Shown here: positions 1 through 8,555 of the stretch, piece after piece
Position numbering within the stretch: the first letter of the stretch is position 1
Layout: each line of letters opens with the position of its first letter
Assembly (NCBI RefSeq): GCF_014641735.1
Contig: NZ_BMIH01000002.1
Location: forward strand, 1 to 64,000
Origin: Sphingomonas metalli
GTDB taxonomy: Bacteria; Pseudomonadota; Alphaproteobacteria; Sphingomonadales; Sphingomonadaceae
Length of the DNA: 64,000 bases
Direction of reading: 5' to 3'
Made by a program: the position numbers and the translations under genes
Notes under the pieces: model-generated
Seen by the model: only the letters and a program-made list of their open reading frames with translations
Databases searched by the model: none
Told to the model about the DNA's origin: nothing

Positions 1-409
1 ACTCATAGCCATGGTCCAGCGCCTTGCCCGGTCCCCGCTCGCCGCCGACCTGAACGTCCGCCGTACCCTCCCAGGTACACACGATCGTCGTCCCCTGGCC
101 CGACATCACCGATGAAGGCGGCGTCAGAACACGCCACACCCGGTCGCCCGCCGCCAGCTTCGGATACCCGCCCGCATCATACGTGCCGTCCCAATTGGCC
201 GCATTCCGCCAATTGTCCCCCGTCGCCAGATTCGCCAACGTCGGCTCGCCAGAATAATAGGCCATGCTGGCCACATTGATCCCCAGCCGGTATCCGGGAG
301 ACGCGACCGAAGGGCTGTGGGGCTCGGGCGCTTTGCCGCAGGATGCCAGCAGCGCCAGGATGAGCGGCGTGCCGGCCCATATCAGAAGACCGCGTTGCCG
401 TCCGCCCAT
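1..409 (-). CDS. Lipoprotein, C-terminus beyond window edge (partial)
   Basis: The reading frame is open for 136 codons and runs off the left edge, so only the N-terminus is visible. It begins with a positively charged stretch and a hydrophobic segment ending in a lipobox (LASC, Cys about residue 23), which predicts an outer- or inner-membrane lipoprotein. The mature part reads GINVASMAYYSGEP followed by a stretch rich in Trp, Asn and Gly (NWRNAANWDGTYDAGGYP). This pattern resembles the N-terminal beta domain of secreted carbohydrate-active proteins, but I cannot assign a family with confidence. It is the last visible gene of the leftward exopolysaccharide operon, 25 bases after the flippase stop codon, so a role in polysaccharide modification or degradation is a reasonable inference. 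A longer ORF in another frame here has no such signal and is a shadow. Confidence 0.6.
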   Translation of the reverse strand, partial: MGGRQRGLLIWAGTPLILALLASCGKAPEPHSPSVASPGYRLGINVASMAYYSGEPTLANLATGDNWRNAANWDGTYDAGGYPKLAAGDRVWRVLTPPSSVMSGQGTTIVCTWEGTADVQVGGERGPGKALDHGYE

Positions 410-434
410 AAGCCACCCCCCTTCGACGCAAACA

Positions 435-1793
435 TCAGGCGATCTTCAGCACATGCCTGATTACGAAGTCCGCCGCCGCTCCGACCGACAAACCCGCCCC
501 GCCGACGAGCAGGAACAGCATCTCGTACCGCAGATCAAGGATGGCCTGCCGGCGCAGTGCGATCCAGCCATAGAGTTGCGCCACGACCTCAACGGTACCG
601 ACTGCCCAGACGATCCCGATCACGCCCAGAAAGGTCCAGCCGAGCCATCCCGCGACTAGCAGGTATATTAGGCGCACGACGTTGACCGTGAAGGTGAAGC
701 GCGGGTGGCCAAGCGCGATCATCACCTCGTTGGCGGCATAGTTTCCCATCATGAAGAAAGGCGCGATCGCCATGATCTGGAGATAGGCGCCGGCGCCGGT
801 GTAACGGGGATCGTAGAGCAGGACGATCAGGGACGGTCCGAAGCCGATCAGCCCGCCGGCCGCGAAGGCGTAGAGCAGCGTCGGGACCATCCGGTCGTGA
901 TAGAAGCGCCACGCCAGCGTCTCGGGGGCCTCCCGGCGCACCTCGGCCAGCAGCGGATAGAGGATGCGGCCTGCATAGCCCGACACGAGCGCCATCGGCG
1001 CCATCGCGAGCCCTCCGGCGATGACGTAGAGGCCCAACACATCGAGTGGCAGCAGCCGCGACAGGATCAGCTTGTCGCCCTGCGTGATGGCGAGCGTGAG
1101 GATGGTCGAGCCGGTGATGAACCGCGAAAAGCGCCACAGCTCCGCGGACCGCTGCATCGATAGGCGCCAGCGCTGCGAGGAATCGTCGTACAGCACATAG
1201 CTGAAGACCACGCCGAGCGCCTGCGATATGAGATTCGACAGGATGATCGCCCAATAGGAGCCGATCACCGCCGCTAGGCCGATCGAGATGGCGAGACCCA
1301 GGATCTGTGCGCCGACATCGATCCCGATCAGCTTTCGCACCTTGCGACTGCGCAGCGCCACGATCGGCGCCAGCGACCCCAGCCCGTCGATCAGCGAGGT
1401 CAGGCCCGCTACGGCGATGACCGGAGCCAGAGCCGGCTTCTCCATGAAGTTGGCGAGCGGACCGGCAAAGACGGCGGTCAGGACCGACAGGATGATTCCG
1501 CGGGCGAGCCGTAGCGTCCAGACCTCGTCGCGAAACCGGCGCTCGACGGTGCGCTCGTCACGGACGATGAAGGCGCCGACACCGATATCGGACACGAGCG
1601 CGACGGTGACGAGGACCGAGGTGATGACGCCAACTACGGCAAAGTCGTCGGCGCTGAGCAGGCGCGTCAGCACCATCGAGCTGACGATGCGCAGCAGGTT
1701 CTGGAAGACCATCTGCCAGACGATGAGGCTCGTATCGCCGAAGACGGCGCGACGGATCATGGCCCAGGACGGACGGGTGAGAGTGAGCGCCAT
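435..1793 (-). CDS. Oligosaccharide flippase (Wzx/MATE-like, MOP superfamily)
   Basis: This 452-residue protein is almost entirely hydrophobic, with about 12-14 predicted membrane helices separated by short basic loops, the usual size and pattern of polysaccharide flippases of the MOP superfamily. The N-terminal segment (FGDTSLIVWQMVFQNLLRIV) and the conserved VLTRLL helix fit the Wzx/RfbX group. Such proteins move lipid-linked oligosaccharide units across the inner membrane for polymerisation. It starts with ATG 21 bases after the stop of the upstream glycosyltransferase and clearly belongs to the same leftward exopolysaccharide operon. Substrate specificity cannot be read from the sequence. 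No Wzy-type polymerase is visible in the window, so one may lie further left. Confidence 0.88.
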   Translation of the reverse strand: MALTLTRPSWAMIRRAVFGDTSLIVWQMVFQNLLRIVSSMVLTRLLSADDFAVVGVITSVLVTVALVSDIGVGAFIVRDERTVERRFRDEVWTLRLARGIILSVLTAVFAGPLANFMEKPALAPVIAVAGLTSLIDGLGSLAPIVALRSRKVRKLIGIDVGAQILGLAISIGLAAVIGSYWAIILSNLISQALGVVFSYVLYDDSSQRWRLSMQRSAELWRFSRFITGSTILTLAITQGDKLILSRLLPLDVLGLYVIAGGLAMAPMALVSGYAGRILYPLLAEVRREAPETLAWRFYHDRMVPTLLYAFAAGGLIGFGPSLIVLLYDPRYTGAGAYLQIMAIAPFFMMGNYAANEVMIALGHPRFTFTVNVVRLIYLLVAGWLGWTFLGVIGIVWAVGTVEVVAQLYGWIALRRQAILDLRYEMLFLLVGGAGLSVGAAADFVIRHVLKIA

Positions 1794-1814
1794 AAGCTGT
1801 ACCGATTCCCGACG

Positions 1815-3071
1815 TCAGGAGGATATGCCGCCCGCCGCGGCGCGCCGATAAAGCGGCAGCCAGCGGGCGAGGAGGTCACGCCAGCGAAAGCCCAGCGCCG
1901 CGGCGCGCGCATGCGCCGCCCGGGACAGACTTTCGGCATAGGCCGGATCGCGGGCAAGCCGGTCCATGGCCGCGGCGATGCCCGCCACGACCTGCGCTTC
2001 GCCGTCGGGCGGCAACATGATCGCCTCGCCGGGTCCGAGAAGCTGCTGGGGCCCGGCCCAGTCGACGCAGACGATCGGCAGGCCCAGCACCATCGCCTCC
2101 TGAAAGGCGATGCCGTTCGCTTCGGCCAATGAAGGCAGGACGAGCGCGCGATACTGAGAGAGCCGCGCATAGAGATTGGGCCCGGCCGGAACCCAACCGA
2201 CGAAGCGCACCCGGTCGGCAAGGCCGAGGCGCGCAGCCAGCGCCTCGAGCGCATCGCGCTCTTCCCCGTCTCCGATGATGTCGAGCGTGGTCGCCGGATC
2301 GGCCTGCGCCACCGCGCGGATCGACAGATCACAGGCCTTGTAGCCGGTCAATCTGCCAAGCTGAACGAAGCGATGATTGACGCCTTGCTGGACGAACCGG
2401 GCGTGGTCGACCAGCGCGTCGGGGATGCCGCAGTCGAGTGTCTCGACCATCTGCGCGCGCGCGCAGCCGCCCAGTTCGAGCGCCTGCATCGTGCGTTCCC
2501 CGCCCGAAATCAGCAGCAGCGCGTCGCGCTTGCCGCGGAACAGCCGGCCGAGCACCGCCTGCATCGGCGCGAGGATCAGGCGACCGAGCCGCTTTCCACG
2601 CGGCTCGCGCATCTTGAAAGCAGGCGGATGGGCGACGTTGCCGTTGAGCGGTCCGATCACGACCCGCTGCTCCGGCATGTGGAAATAGGGCAGCACGGGC
2701 GAGATCGGCGAGGTGAAATGCACCACCCAGGGTCGGAAGTCGCGCGCCACGCTGCGGGCTAGCGCGTGCAGCTGCCAGGCGTTCAAGAGCGCCAGCAGCG
2801 GCTTCAGCTTGAGCCGGTGGAACCAGATCTGTGCCGGGCCATCCTCGACATAGTCGATCGCCAGATCCGGATAGGCGACGGCCATCTCCTCGCGGACACG
2901 GGCATGGGCGACCTGGCGGACGTCATGGCCGAGGGCGCGCAGTTCCAAGTGAATCTGCAGGGCCTTCAGCCCCTCCCCGCCCATTCGGCGCGAGATATTC
3001 GGCGCGACGAGCAGGATGCGTCGCGGCGCCCCCTCCTCCGCCGACGCAGCCGTCGCCGCGGCCCCGGTCAT
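1815..3071 (-). CDS. Glycosyltransferase family 4-type (GT-B fold)
   Basis: The 418-residue product has the two-domain layout of GT-B enzymes. The N-terminal half starts ILLVAPNISRRMGGEG, a nucleotide-fold strand followed by the Gly-rich acceptor loop. The C-terminal half contains FVQLGRLTGYKACDLSI, a glycine-rich IIGDGEERDALE segment and an E-x7-E motif (EANGIAFQE) that binds the donor sugar nucleotide. This is the classical retaining group-1/GT4 signature. It probably adds one sugar to a lipid-linked exopolysaccharide intermediate at the cytoplasmic membrane face. I chose the ATG at 3071, which overlaps the upstream stop codon by one base (TGATG). Upstream in-frame codons give a low-complexity, non-homologous extension inside the neighbouring gene. 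Donor and acceptor are unknown. Confidence 0.88.
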   Translation of the reverse strand: MTGAAATAASAEEGAPRRILLVAPNISRRMGGEGLKALQIHLELRALGHDVRQVAHARVREEMAVAYPDLAIDYVEDGPAQIWFHRLKLKPLLALLNAWQLHALARSVARDFRPWVVHFTSPISPVLPYFHMPEQRVVIGPLNGNVAHPPAFKMREPRGKRLGRLILAPMQAVLGRLFRGKRDALLLISGGERTMQALELGGCARAQMVETLDCGIPDALVDHARFVQQGVNHRFVQLGRLTGYKACDLSIRAVAQADPATTLDIIGDGEERDALEALAARLGLADRVRFVGWVPAGPNLYARLSQYRALVLPSLAEANGIAFQEAMVLGLPIVCVDWAGPQQLLGPGEAIMLPPDGEAQVVAGIAAAMDRLARDPAYAESLSRAAHARAAALGFRWRDLLARWLPLYRRAAAGGISS

Positions 3072-4060
3072 CAGCCGCCGCCCAGCACCGCGTAGAGACC
3101 GAGTTGCCGGGCGATGCGGCGATTGCGCATCTTGCGGTCGAACTTGGTCTGGGGATAGCCGACAAAGGGCCGGACCGGCGTCGGATCGGTCAGGTTGCGT
3201 GTCTCGGCGAAGAGCCCGGCCTTCTCGGCATCGACCAGCCAATCCTTGGCGATGCCGCCGGCATGCAGCGCCTTGACGTTGCCGAGGCCGAGCCCGCGCA
3301 GCGTCGCGACGCCGTCCCGCAGGCCGAAGCGGCGCGCCATGCGGCCGGCGACCGAATTGCCGAAACAGTGCCAGGCGGTCGGATCGAGATAGCCCCCGCC
3401 CATCCGCTCGGCGAGCGCGGCCCAGACGATCGACTCGACGTGCATCGAATGGGCATGGGGGGCGGTATCGAGCGTTTCGAGCAATTCCTCCAGCACCGCA
3501 TAGGGCAGCGGCGCGCGGAACTGGCAGACGCCGATATCGGTGTGATCGGCCATCGGCACGTGCCGGTCATAGGCTTCGCGTACCAGCGGCTCCGGGAGCA
3601 GGCAGTTGGGCCGCTGCCACATCAGCAACAGGCCGGTGGCCGGCGTCGGTTCGAAGCGGAAGCGGTTCGGGAAATAGACGTCGGGGTCGATGATCACGAC
3701 CTCTTCGCCGTCGGCCGCATACAGCACCGGATCGGTGATCTTGCGCCAGCAGGGATGGCCGCCGCGGAAGGTGCGGATCGCCGGATAGTCGGCGAAGACC
3801 GTCTCGGCCCGCCGGTCGGCATCGGCCTGGTCGTGCACGGCAAGCCGGTGCACCGTTCCCTCGACGAGCGGACCGATCGCCGCCTGCAACGCCTCGGCAT
3901 CGGCGGCAGCGTCGGTCAGCAGCGCGAGATCGAGCGGTTCGTCCGAATGGGCGAGCAGGCTGGCGATGCACGCCTTCGCATAGCGCAGCGAGCGCGCACC
4001 CATGACGCAATAGACCTTGCGCGCACCACGCGCCGCCTCATGACCGGTCGCGGTGCTCAA
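3071..4060 (-). CDS. Nucleotide-sugar-type glycosyltransferase (GT-A-like), exopolysaccharide locus
   Basis: This 329-residue protein opens with KVYCVMGARSLRYAKACIASL, a strand and helix typical of GT-A transferases that act on a stored or displayed sugar acceptor. It contains a metal-binding DxD-type motif (IDPDVYF, residues 124-130). Later segments with HVESIVWAAL and WHCFGNS could line the acceptor site. It most resembles the GT8-like or otherwise unclassified sugar transferases found in sphingomonad EPS loci. The start appears to be TTG at 4060, inside the sequence TTGA that overlaps the stop of the kinase gene. The next ATG (residue 20) would delete the first beta strand. Its downstream stop overlaps the next start by one base. 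Specificity is unknown. Confidence 0.75.
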   Translation of the reverse strand: MSTATGHEAARGARKVYCVMGARSLRYAKACIASLLAHSDEPLDLALLTDAAADAEALQAAIGPLVEGTVHRLAVHDQADADRRAETVFADYPAIRTFRGGHPCWRKITDPVLYAADGEEVVIIDPDVYFPNRFRFEPTPATGLLLMWQRPNCLLPEPLVREAYDRHVPMADHTDIGVCQFRAPLPYAVLEELLETLDTAPHAHSMHVESIVWAALAERMGGGYLDPTAWHCFGNSVAGRMARRFGLRDGVATLRGLGLGNVKALHAGGIAKDWLVDAEKAGLFAETRNLTDPTPVRPFVGYPQTKFDRKMRNRRIARQLGLYAVLGGG

Positions 4061-4830
4061 TTGTAATAGTCCGCGTAGCCGCTGCCCTTGCCATAGCCAT
4101 AGCCATAGTCGCCGCCGGAGAAGCCCTTGACGTAATTGTTCAGGACGGTGCCGAGGCAGCGGACGGACTTGAGCAGCCGCATCGAATCGCGCACCTGCTT
4201 GGCGGTGGTGACGCCGTCCTCGACGACCATGATATAGCCGTCGATCAGTTCGCCGACGATCATCGCATCGTCATTGGCGAAGACCGGCGGCAGGTCGAGC
4301 AGCACGACCGATTGCCCGGGCATCGCGCGCATGCCGGCGATCAGGTCCTGGAACCGGCTGCTCGCGAGGAGCTCGGACGACAATACGCGGCGGACGGCAG
4401 CCGGGAAGACCGTAAGCGACTGGCCCTCGATCCCCCAGGCGATCTGCGACAGATCGGTGATCTGACCGCCCAGAAATTCCGTCATGCCGACCTCGACCGG
4501 CATGTTGAAGCGCTCGGCGACCGAGCCGCGGCGCAGGTCGAGATCGAACAGGACCGTCTGCAACTCCGGCAGGCGGGCCATGGAGGCGGCGAGATTGCAC
4601 GCGACGAAGGTCTTGCCGACGCGCGGGGTGGCCGAGGTGATACCGATGACCCGGACGCCCGTTCCGACCATGCGCACGATCTGCGTGCGCAGCAGGTTGA
4701 ACGATCGCGAGCGCTCGTCGCGGCTGCGGAAGCCGACGATCGCGTCGCCGAGCGCCTCTTGGGGGATATGGTGTCGCGGCGTCGTCGGGATGATGATCCC
4801 CGCGCCGCGGCCAGGCTGCTGATAATTCAT
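4057..4830 (-). CDS. Tyrosine autokinase of BY-kinase family (CpsD/CapB-like, exosortase/EPS locus)
   Basis: This 257-residue cytoplasmic ATPase is a bacterial tyrosine kinase that usually pairs with a Wzz-type membrane activator to control polysaccharide polymerisation and export. A Walker A motif (TPRVGKTF, around residues 68-75), a Walker A' motif (VLFDLDLRRG, 93-102) and a Walker B strand (VVLLDLPPV) are visible. The C-terminus is a tyrosine cluster with six Tyr in the last 16 residues (YGYGYGKGSGYADYYN), the normal autophosphorylation site. The activator is encoded immediately upstream in the same operon (4849-6423) with an 18-base gap. The Walker A lacks the common PGEGKT form, a difference seen in EPS-locus relatives. 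The ATG at 4830 is the only sensible start. Confidence 0.9.
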   Translation of the reverse strand: MNYQQPGRGAGIIIPTTPRHHIPQEALGDAIVGFRSRDERSRSFNLLRTQIVRMVGTGVRVIGITSATPRVGKTFVACNLAASMARLPELQTVLFDLDLRRGSVAERFNMPVEVGMTEFLGGQITDLSQIAWGIEGQSLTVFPAAVRRVLSSELLASSRFQDLIAGMRAMPGQSVVLLDLPPVFANDDAMIVGELIDGYIMVVEDGVTTAKQVRDSMRLLKSVRCLGTVLNNYVKGFSGGDYGYGYGKGSGYADYYN

Positions 4831-4848
4831 GCGCAGTGATGTCCTATG

Positions 4849-6423
4849 CTAGCCCAGCGTGGCAGCGGATGCGTCGCGACGACGGCCGAATGGCAGGCGG
4901 AAGCGGCGTCGACGCGGACTGCGCTCTGCCGGCTCGTCCAGCTCTTCCTCGATCGCCTCGTCGGAGGACTTGCGTCCGAACAGCCGCCCCCGGCCGCCAG
5001 AGGCACGCTTGCCCGTCTTCGACAATTTGGGAACGATCACGAGCGGAGGTTCGCCGGTCAGCGCCTGAAGCGGCGCGACGCCACGGATCGGACGCGCGAT
5101 CAGCTCGAGCAGCAGCACCATCGCCACGCCGAAGCCGCCGCCGCCCGCGATGCCGCTGGCGAGGAGCATCGGCCGGTTCGGCGAGCTGGGCCGGTCGGGC
5201 GCGACCGGCGGATCGATCACCGTCAGACGTTCGCCGCGCTGCTGCTCGCTGATTCGCGCACTGCCGCGCGCGGCAAGAAGGTTGCTCTGGATCTTCTGGA
5301 AGTTGGTGCGCAGGCCATCGGCCTTCGCCTCCAGCTGCGAGATCTGCTCCTGGACCGCCGGCCCCCGCGCCTGGGCGGCCGCGACCGCACTGGCACGCGC
5401 CGTCTCGCGGTTCGAGGCAGCTTCCAGATTCGCGATCGCCGCGTTGTTCGACGCGATCTGCGAGCGGATCATGGGATTGGTGTCGAACCGGGTCTTGTTC
5501 TGCTGGGCGAACTTCTTCGCCAGGTCCAGGCGCTTCTGCGCGGACAGCACGTCGGGATGGCTGTCCGAATATACCGCCCGCGCGGAGGCCAGCGCCGCCT
5601 CTGCCGCGATCACGCCCTGATCGCGGTCGGTCGCGGTCGCCTGCAGTTGCAGCTGCTGCTGAAGCTGCGAATTCTCGCGCTGGAGCGAGGCGATCTGCGC
5701 CTGGTAGTTGCCGCCGCCGGTCATCAGCAGCATGCCGCTGCTGTTCGAAAGGGTCATGCCGTTGGCCAGCTTGATCGATTCGATCTGGCGCTCGATCGCG
5801 TTGATCTGGCCGGTCAGGTTGTTCGCCTGCTCTTCCAGGAACTCGACGGTGCCGGTCGCCTGCTCCGCGGTCTGCGTGGCGTCGAGCTTGACGAGGCGCT
5901 CGACGAAGTCCTGCGCGACCAGCTGCGCCTTCTGCGCCTCGGGATATTCGAAGCTGAGAGAGAAGGCGATGGTGTTCGATCCGGGCCCGCCGCCGCCGAT
6001 ATCGGCCGACACCGGCGCGATGCTGGTCGAGGCGCGCATCTTGTCGAGCACCGCCGACAGGGGCTGGCGCTGGCGCTCGTCCGGATAGAGGTTGTTGCCC
6101 TCGATCAGCTCGATGAGGTCGGGTCGGCTGAGGATCTGCTGGCGGATCTTGGCGATACGCCGGTCGATCGGACTGCCCTGCTGCGCGCCCTGGTCGCCGC
6201 CGACCAGATCCGCGGAAAGCTGGGGCGATTCGACCAGCATGAGAGCGCTGGAACGGTAGCTGGCCGGCAGCAGGAACGCGGCCGCCGCGCCGACCGCGGT
6301 GCCGGCGATCAGCGGCAGGATGATCCACCAGCGACGCTGCCAGATGATCGACGGAAGATAGGCGATCAGGCCGCCGCCGCCGCCCTGTTCATTCTCGAGC
6401 TCTCCGCCGTAACCGTCGCTCAT
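4849..6423 (-). CDS. Polysaccharide chain-length determinant / co-polymerase (Wzz-GumC type)
   Basis: The 524-residue protein has an N-terminal transmembrane helix (RRWWIILPLIAGTAVGAAAA, about residues 33-52) preceded by a short cytoplasmic segment. A long periplasmic region rich in Gln, Ala and Leu heptads, predicted to be coiled coil, follows at about residues 150-360. A second transmembrane helix lies near residue 430 after the proline-rich PPVAPDRPSSPNRP segment typical of Wzz proteins. The C-terminal cytoplasmic tail is very basic (RRRRFRLPFGRRR). Proteins of this class set chain length and activate the partner tyrosine kinase, which is encoded next to it. The start ATG overlaps the preceding stop (ATGA). 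An overlapping frame from 4844 to 6328 is a shadow with no membrane pattern. Confidence 0.9.
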   Translation of the reverse strand: MSDGYGGELENEQGGGGGLIAYLPSIIWQRRWWIILPLIAGTAVGAAAAFLLPASYRSSALMLVESPQLSADLVGGDQGAQQGSPIDRRIAKIRQQILSRPDLIELIEGNNLYPDERQRQPLSAVLDKMRASTSIAPVSADIGGGGPGSNTIAFSLSFEYPEAQKAQLVAQDFVERLVKLDATQTAEQATGTVEFLEEQANNLTGQINAIERQIESIKLANGMTLSNSSGMLLMTGGGNYQAQIASLQRENSQLQQQLQLQATATDRDQGVIAAEAALASARAVYSDSHPDVLSAQKRLDLAKKFAQQNKTRFDTNPMIRSQIASNNAAIANLEAASNRETARASAVAAAQARGPAVQEQISQLEAKADGLRTNFQKIQSNLLAARGSARISEQQRGERLTVIDPPVAPDRPSSPNRPMLLASGIAGGGGFGVAMVLLLELIARPIRGVAPLQALTGEPPLVIVPKLSKTGKRASGGRGRLFGRKSSDEAIEEELDEPAERSPRRRRFRLPFGRRRDASAATLG

Positions 6424-7784
6424 TGGAACCTGCCTATCGAGAACGACAAGCCGAGACGGCCCGTGACGTCATTGATGTTGTTGCCGACGATGCCGCCCCC
6501 GCCGCGGCGATAGCTGACCGAGCCGACCGCCGAGAGGCGGCGACCGAGCCGACGTTGCAGCGACGCATCGGTGAAGATGATGTCCTGCGCGGGCACCGGG
6601 AAGAGCACCTCGCCCTGCACGGCGCCGACCCGGCTGTAATTGGCGGACAGCGCGCCGCTGAGATCCGGGTTGAAGCGATAGGAGAAGCTCGCGCCGATAT
6701 CGGTCTGGGTCCGCACGCCGCCGAAACCGGTGACGGTCGGGGTGCGCGATACCGTGACGCAGCCGTTCGACCGCTCACCGGTACGGCATAGCGATCCGTT
6801 GACCGAAACGGTCACCCGCCTGCGCCCGTCCTGGGTGACTCCCGCCTGCGTTCCGGTCTGGCGCGAAATGGCCGCGCCCGCCGCAAGGCTGAGATTCAGG
6901 CGTTCCGACAGCGAAGTCGAGTAGGTCGCACGCGGCGTATAGATCTGCGACGCAAAGCCGTTGTCATAGTCGACATAGCTCGCCGCGACCTGGAAGCCGA
7001 CGGTCGAGATCTCCGTCAGCGCGCGCGAATAGCCGAGGCTGCCGCCATAGCTGTTGAAGTTGTTGACGAAGGGCGAGGTGCTGGCAACGCCCGGATAGCT
7101 CGACCGGGAAATGTTGAGTCCGCCGTTCCATGTCGACCGCGGATCCGTCCGGTAGCTGCCATTGGCTTCGGCGGACAGAAGGTTGCGCCGCTGGCGCAAG
7201 CCGATCAGGCCGACATCGCCGTCGACGCCGATCAGGTTGACCGGCGTGACCGTGACGGGCGTGAAGGCCGGCGCGTTGCCGTCGACGACCGGGCTTGCGC
7301 CCTGCGTGACGCCGCCGATCACGCTCGGCGAGCCCGAGATGGTGCCGGGCAGCGCCGCCGGCGGCGTCAGCGGCGTGATGAAGCCGGCACCGCCACCCAG
7401 GATCTGGCTGTCGAAGGCGACGCTGACCCCCAGCGAGGTGCGCGCGTTCGGCTCCGTCCGCCCGGACGCGCTGACGCCATAACCGCTGTTGCTGCCGTAC
7501 CGCGAGAAATAGTCCGCGCGATTGTAGTTGGCCGAAACCGTCGCCGAGTCCGTACCCTGGGAGAAGTTCACGGACGGACGCACGTCGAGCTGGGTCGATG
7601 CGGCGCCGCTGCTCCGGCTGTTGCCGTTCGAATCGGGCTGGAGGAACGGGCTGCTCGAATAGGCGCCGCCGGCCGTGACCGTCAGCGACGGAACCGTCTC
7701 CACCTGGGCCGACGCGCCGCCCGCCAGCACCAGCGATGCCGCGCTGCCGAGCAGCGGCGCGACCAGCATGACACACCGCGACAT
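6420..7784 (-). CDS. Outer-membrane beta-barrel protein of EPS/exosortase locus
   Basis: The 454-residue product has a clear signal peptide (first 26 residues, ending GGASA before QVETVP). It then has alternating hydrophobic and polar stretches rich in Ser, Gly, Asn, Tyr and Thr, which is typical of outer-membrane beta barrels. The C-terminus ends in LSFSIGRFQ, close to a barrel-closing strand. Proteins of this type sit beside Wza-like exporters in PEP-CTERM-associated EPS loci, where they are thought to form or stabilise the outer-membrane exit. The best start is the ATG at 7784, which overlaps the export-protein stop by one base (TGATG). The same frame stays open far upstream through unrelated genes, but that extension is a GC-driven artefact. 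Confidence 0.78.
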   Translation of the reverse strand: MSRCVMLVAPLLGSAASLVLAGGASAQVETVPSLTVTAGGAYSSSPFLQPDSNGNSRSSGAASTQLDVRPSVNFSQGTDSATVSANYNRADYFSRYGSNSGYGVSASGRTEPNARTSLGVSVAFDSQILGGGAGFITPLTPPAALPGTISGSPSVIGGVTQGASPVVDGNAPAFTPVTVTPVNLIGVDGDVGLIGLRQRRNLLSAEANGSYRTDPRSTWNGGLNISRSSYPGVASTSPFVNNFNSYGGSLGYSRALTEISTVGFQVAASYVDYDNGFASQIYTPRATYSTSLSERLNLSLAAGAAISRQTGTQAGVTQDGRRRVTVSVNGSLCRTGERSNGCVTVSRTPTVTGFGGVRTQTDIGASFSYRFNPDLSGALSANYSRVGAVQGEVLFPVPAQDIIFTDASLQRRLGRRLSAVGSVSYRRGGGGIVGNNINDVTGRLGLSFSIGRFQ

Positions 7785-8434
7785 CAGGGGACCACCACCG
7801 TGTCGCCGCTCTGCATCTCCGGCAGGCTGCTGAGATCGCCCTTGCCGACATTGCCGCGGATCCAGTCGGTCAGGCGAACGCGGATCGGGGTCATTGCGCC
7901 ACCGGGCTGCTTGCGCATGATGACGACGTCGTTGGTATTGGCGAAGTCGGTCGGGCCGCCGGCGAGGAAGATCGCGTCGAGCACGTTGATGTAGCGGCCC
8001 GGGGTGAGCGAACCGGGAGAGCGGACCTTGCCGATCACAGAGATCTGATAGCCGCTCGGCGTCCGGATCGAGACAGTCACCTGCGGTACCTGGTCCCGGA
8101 ATTGGCTGGCCAGCCCGCGCGAGATGGTCGCCTCCAGCTCGGCCGGCAGCTTGCCGGCGGCATCGACCCGTCCGACGAGCGGGAAGCTGAAGGTGCCGTC
8201 CGGCAGGACGCGGATCGTGCGCTGCAACCGCTCCTCGCCCCAGACATAGACTTCGATCTCGTCGCCCGGATTGATGCGATAGGCCGCGAACTGCGATGTG
8301 CGCGCGGGCGACGGAGCCGTTCGCGCCGCCGACGGCGCCGATCGCGCGGTCGTTCCGGTCTGAGCGGCCGCGGGCAACGCCGATGCCGCGGTCATGCCGG
8401 CAACTGCCAGAACCCGCACCAGAACCTTCATCAT
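7784..8434 (-). CDS. Polysaccharide export protein (Wza/Poly_export, SLBB)
   Basis: This 216-residue periplasmic or outer-membrane protein starts with a signal peptide (MMKVLVRVLAVAGMTAASA) without a lipobox cysteine. A Poly_export domain follows (YRINPGDEIEVYVWGEERLQ), including the typical LPDGTFSFPLVGRV segment. Next comes an SLBB beta-grasp region (ISVIGKVRSPGSLTPGRYIN) and the closing SGDTVVVP strand. It is expected to form part of the channel that exports the polysaccharide. I chose the ATG at 8434 because a GAGGGG ribosome site lies about 10 bases upstream. A longer frame from 8545 adds a non-signal sequence that crosses the divergent promoter region. It is the first gene of the leftward operon. 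Confidence 0.92.
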   Translation of the reverse strand: MMKVLVRVLAVAGMTAASALPAAAQTGTTARSAPSAARTAPSPARTSQFAAYRINPGDEIEVYVWGEERLQRTIRVLPDGTFSFPLVGRVDAAGKLPAELEATISRGLASQFRDQVPQVTVSIRTPSGYQISVIGKVRSPGSLTPGRYINVLDAIFLAGGPTDFANTNDVVIMRKQPGGAMTPIRVRLTDWIRGNVGKGDLSSLPEMQSGDTVVVP

Positions 8435-8555
8435 CGTCGGAAAACCCCTCGGGCGTGTAATGGATCGGGGTTGCCTTAGCCCCAGAACCTTGAAAAAGCC
8501 ATAAGCGATCAGGGCCTGCCGCCCTGTCTCGGGTCCAACGATCAAAGGCGAATGC
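8435..8555. promoter_or_regulatory. Divergent promoter region between the two EPS operons
   Basis: The 121 bases between the divergent export-protein and TPR-lipoprotein genes must contain both promoters. The most distinctive element is an inverted repeat around GGGGTTGCCTTAGCCCC at 8467-8483, about 70 bases before the TPR start and 35-50 bases before the export-gene start. The ten-base core CCTTAGCCCC also occurs upstream of the PEPxxWA-CTERM gene at 26413-26422. No convincing -24/-12 sigma-54 element (GG, ten bases, GC) was found. Confidence 0.45.

Noticed and set aside
8435..8555. Sigma-54 promoter for the EPS operons
   Set aside because: I looked for GG and GC separated by ten bases with TGGCAC/TTGC context and found none with both halves.
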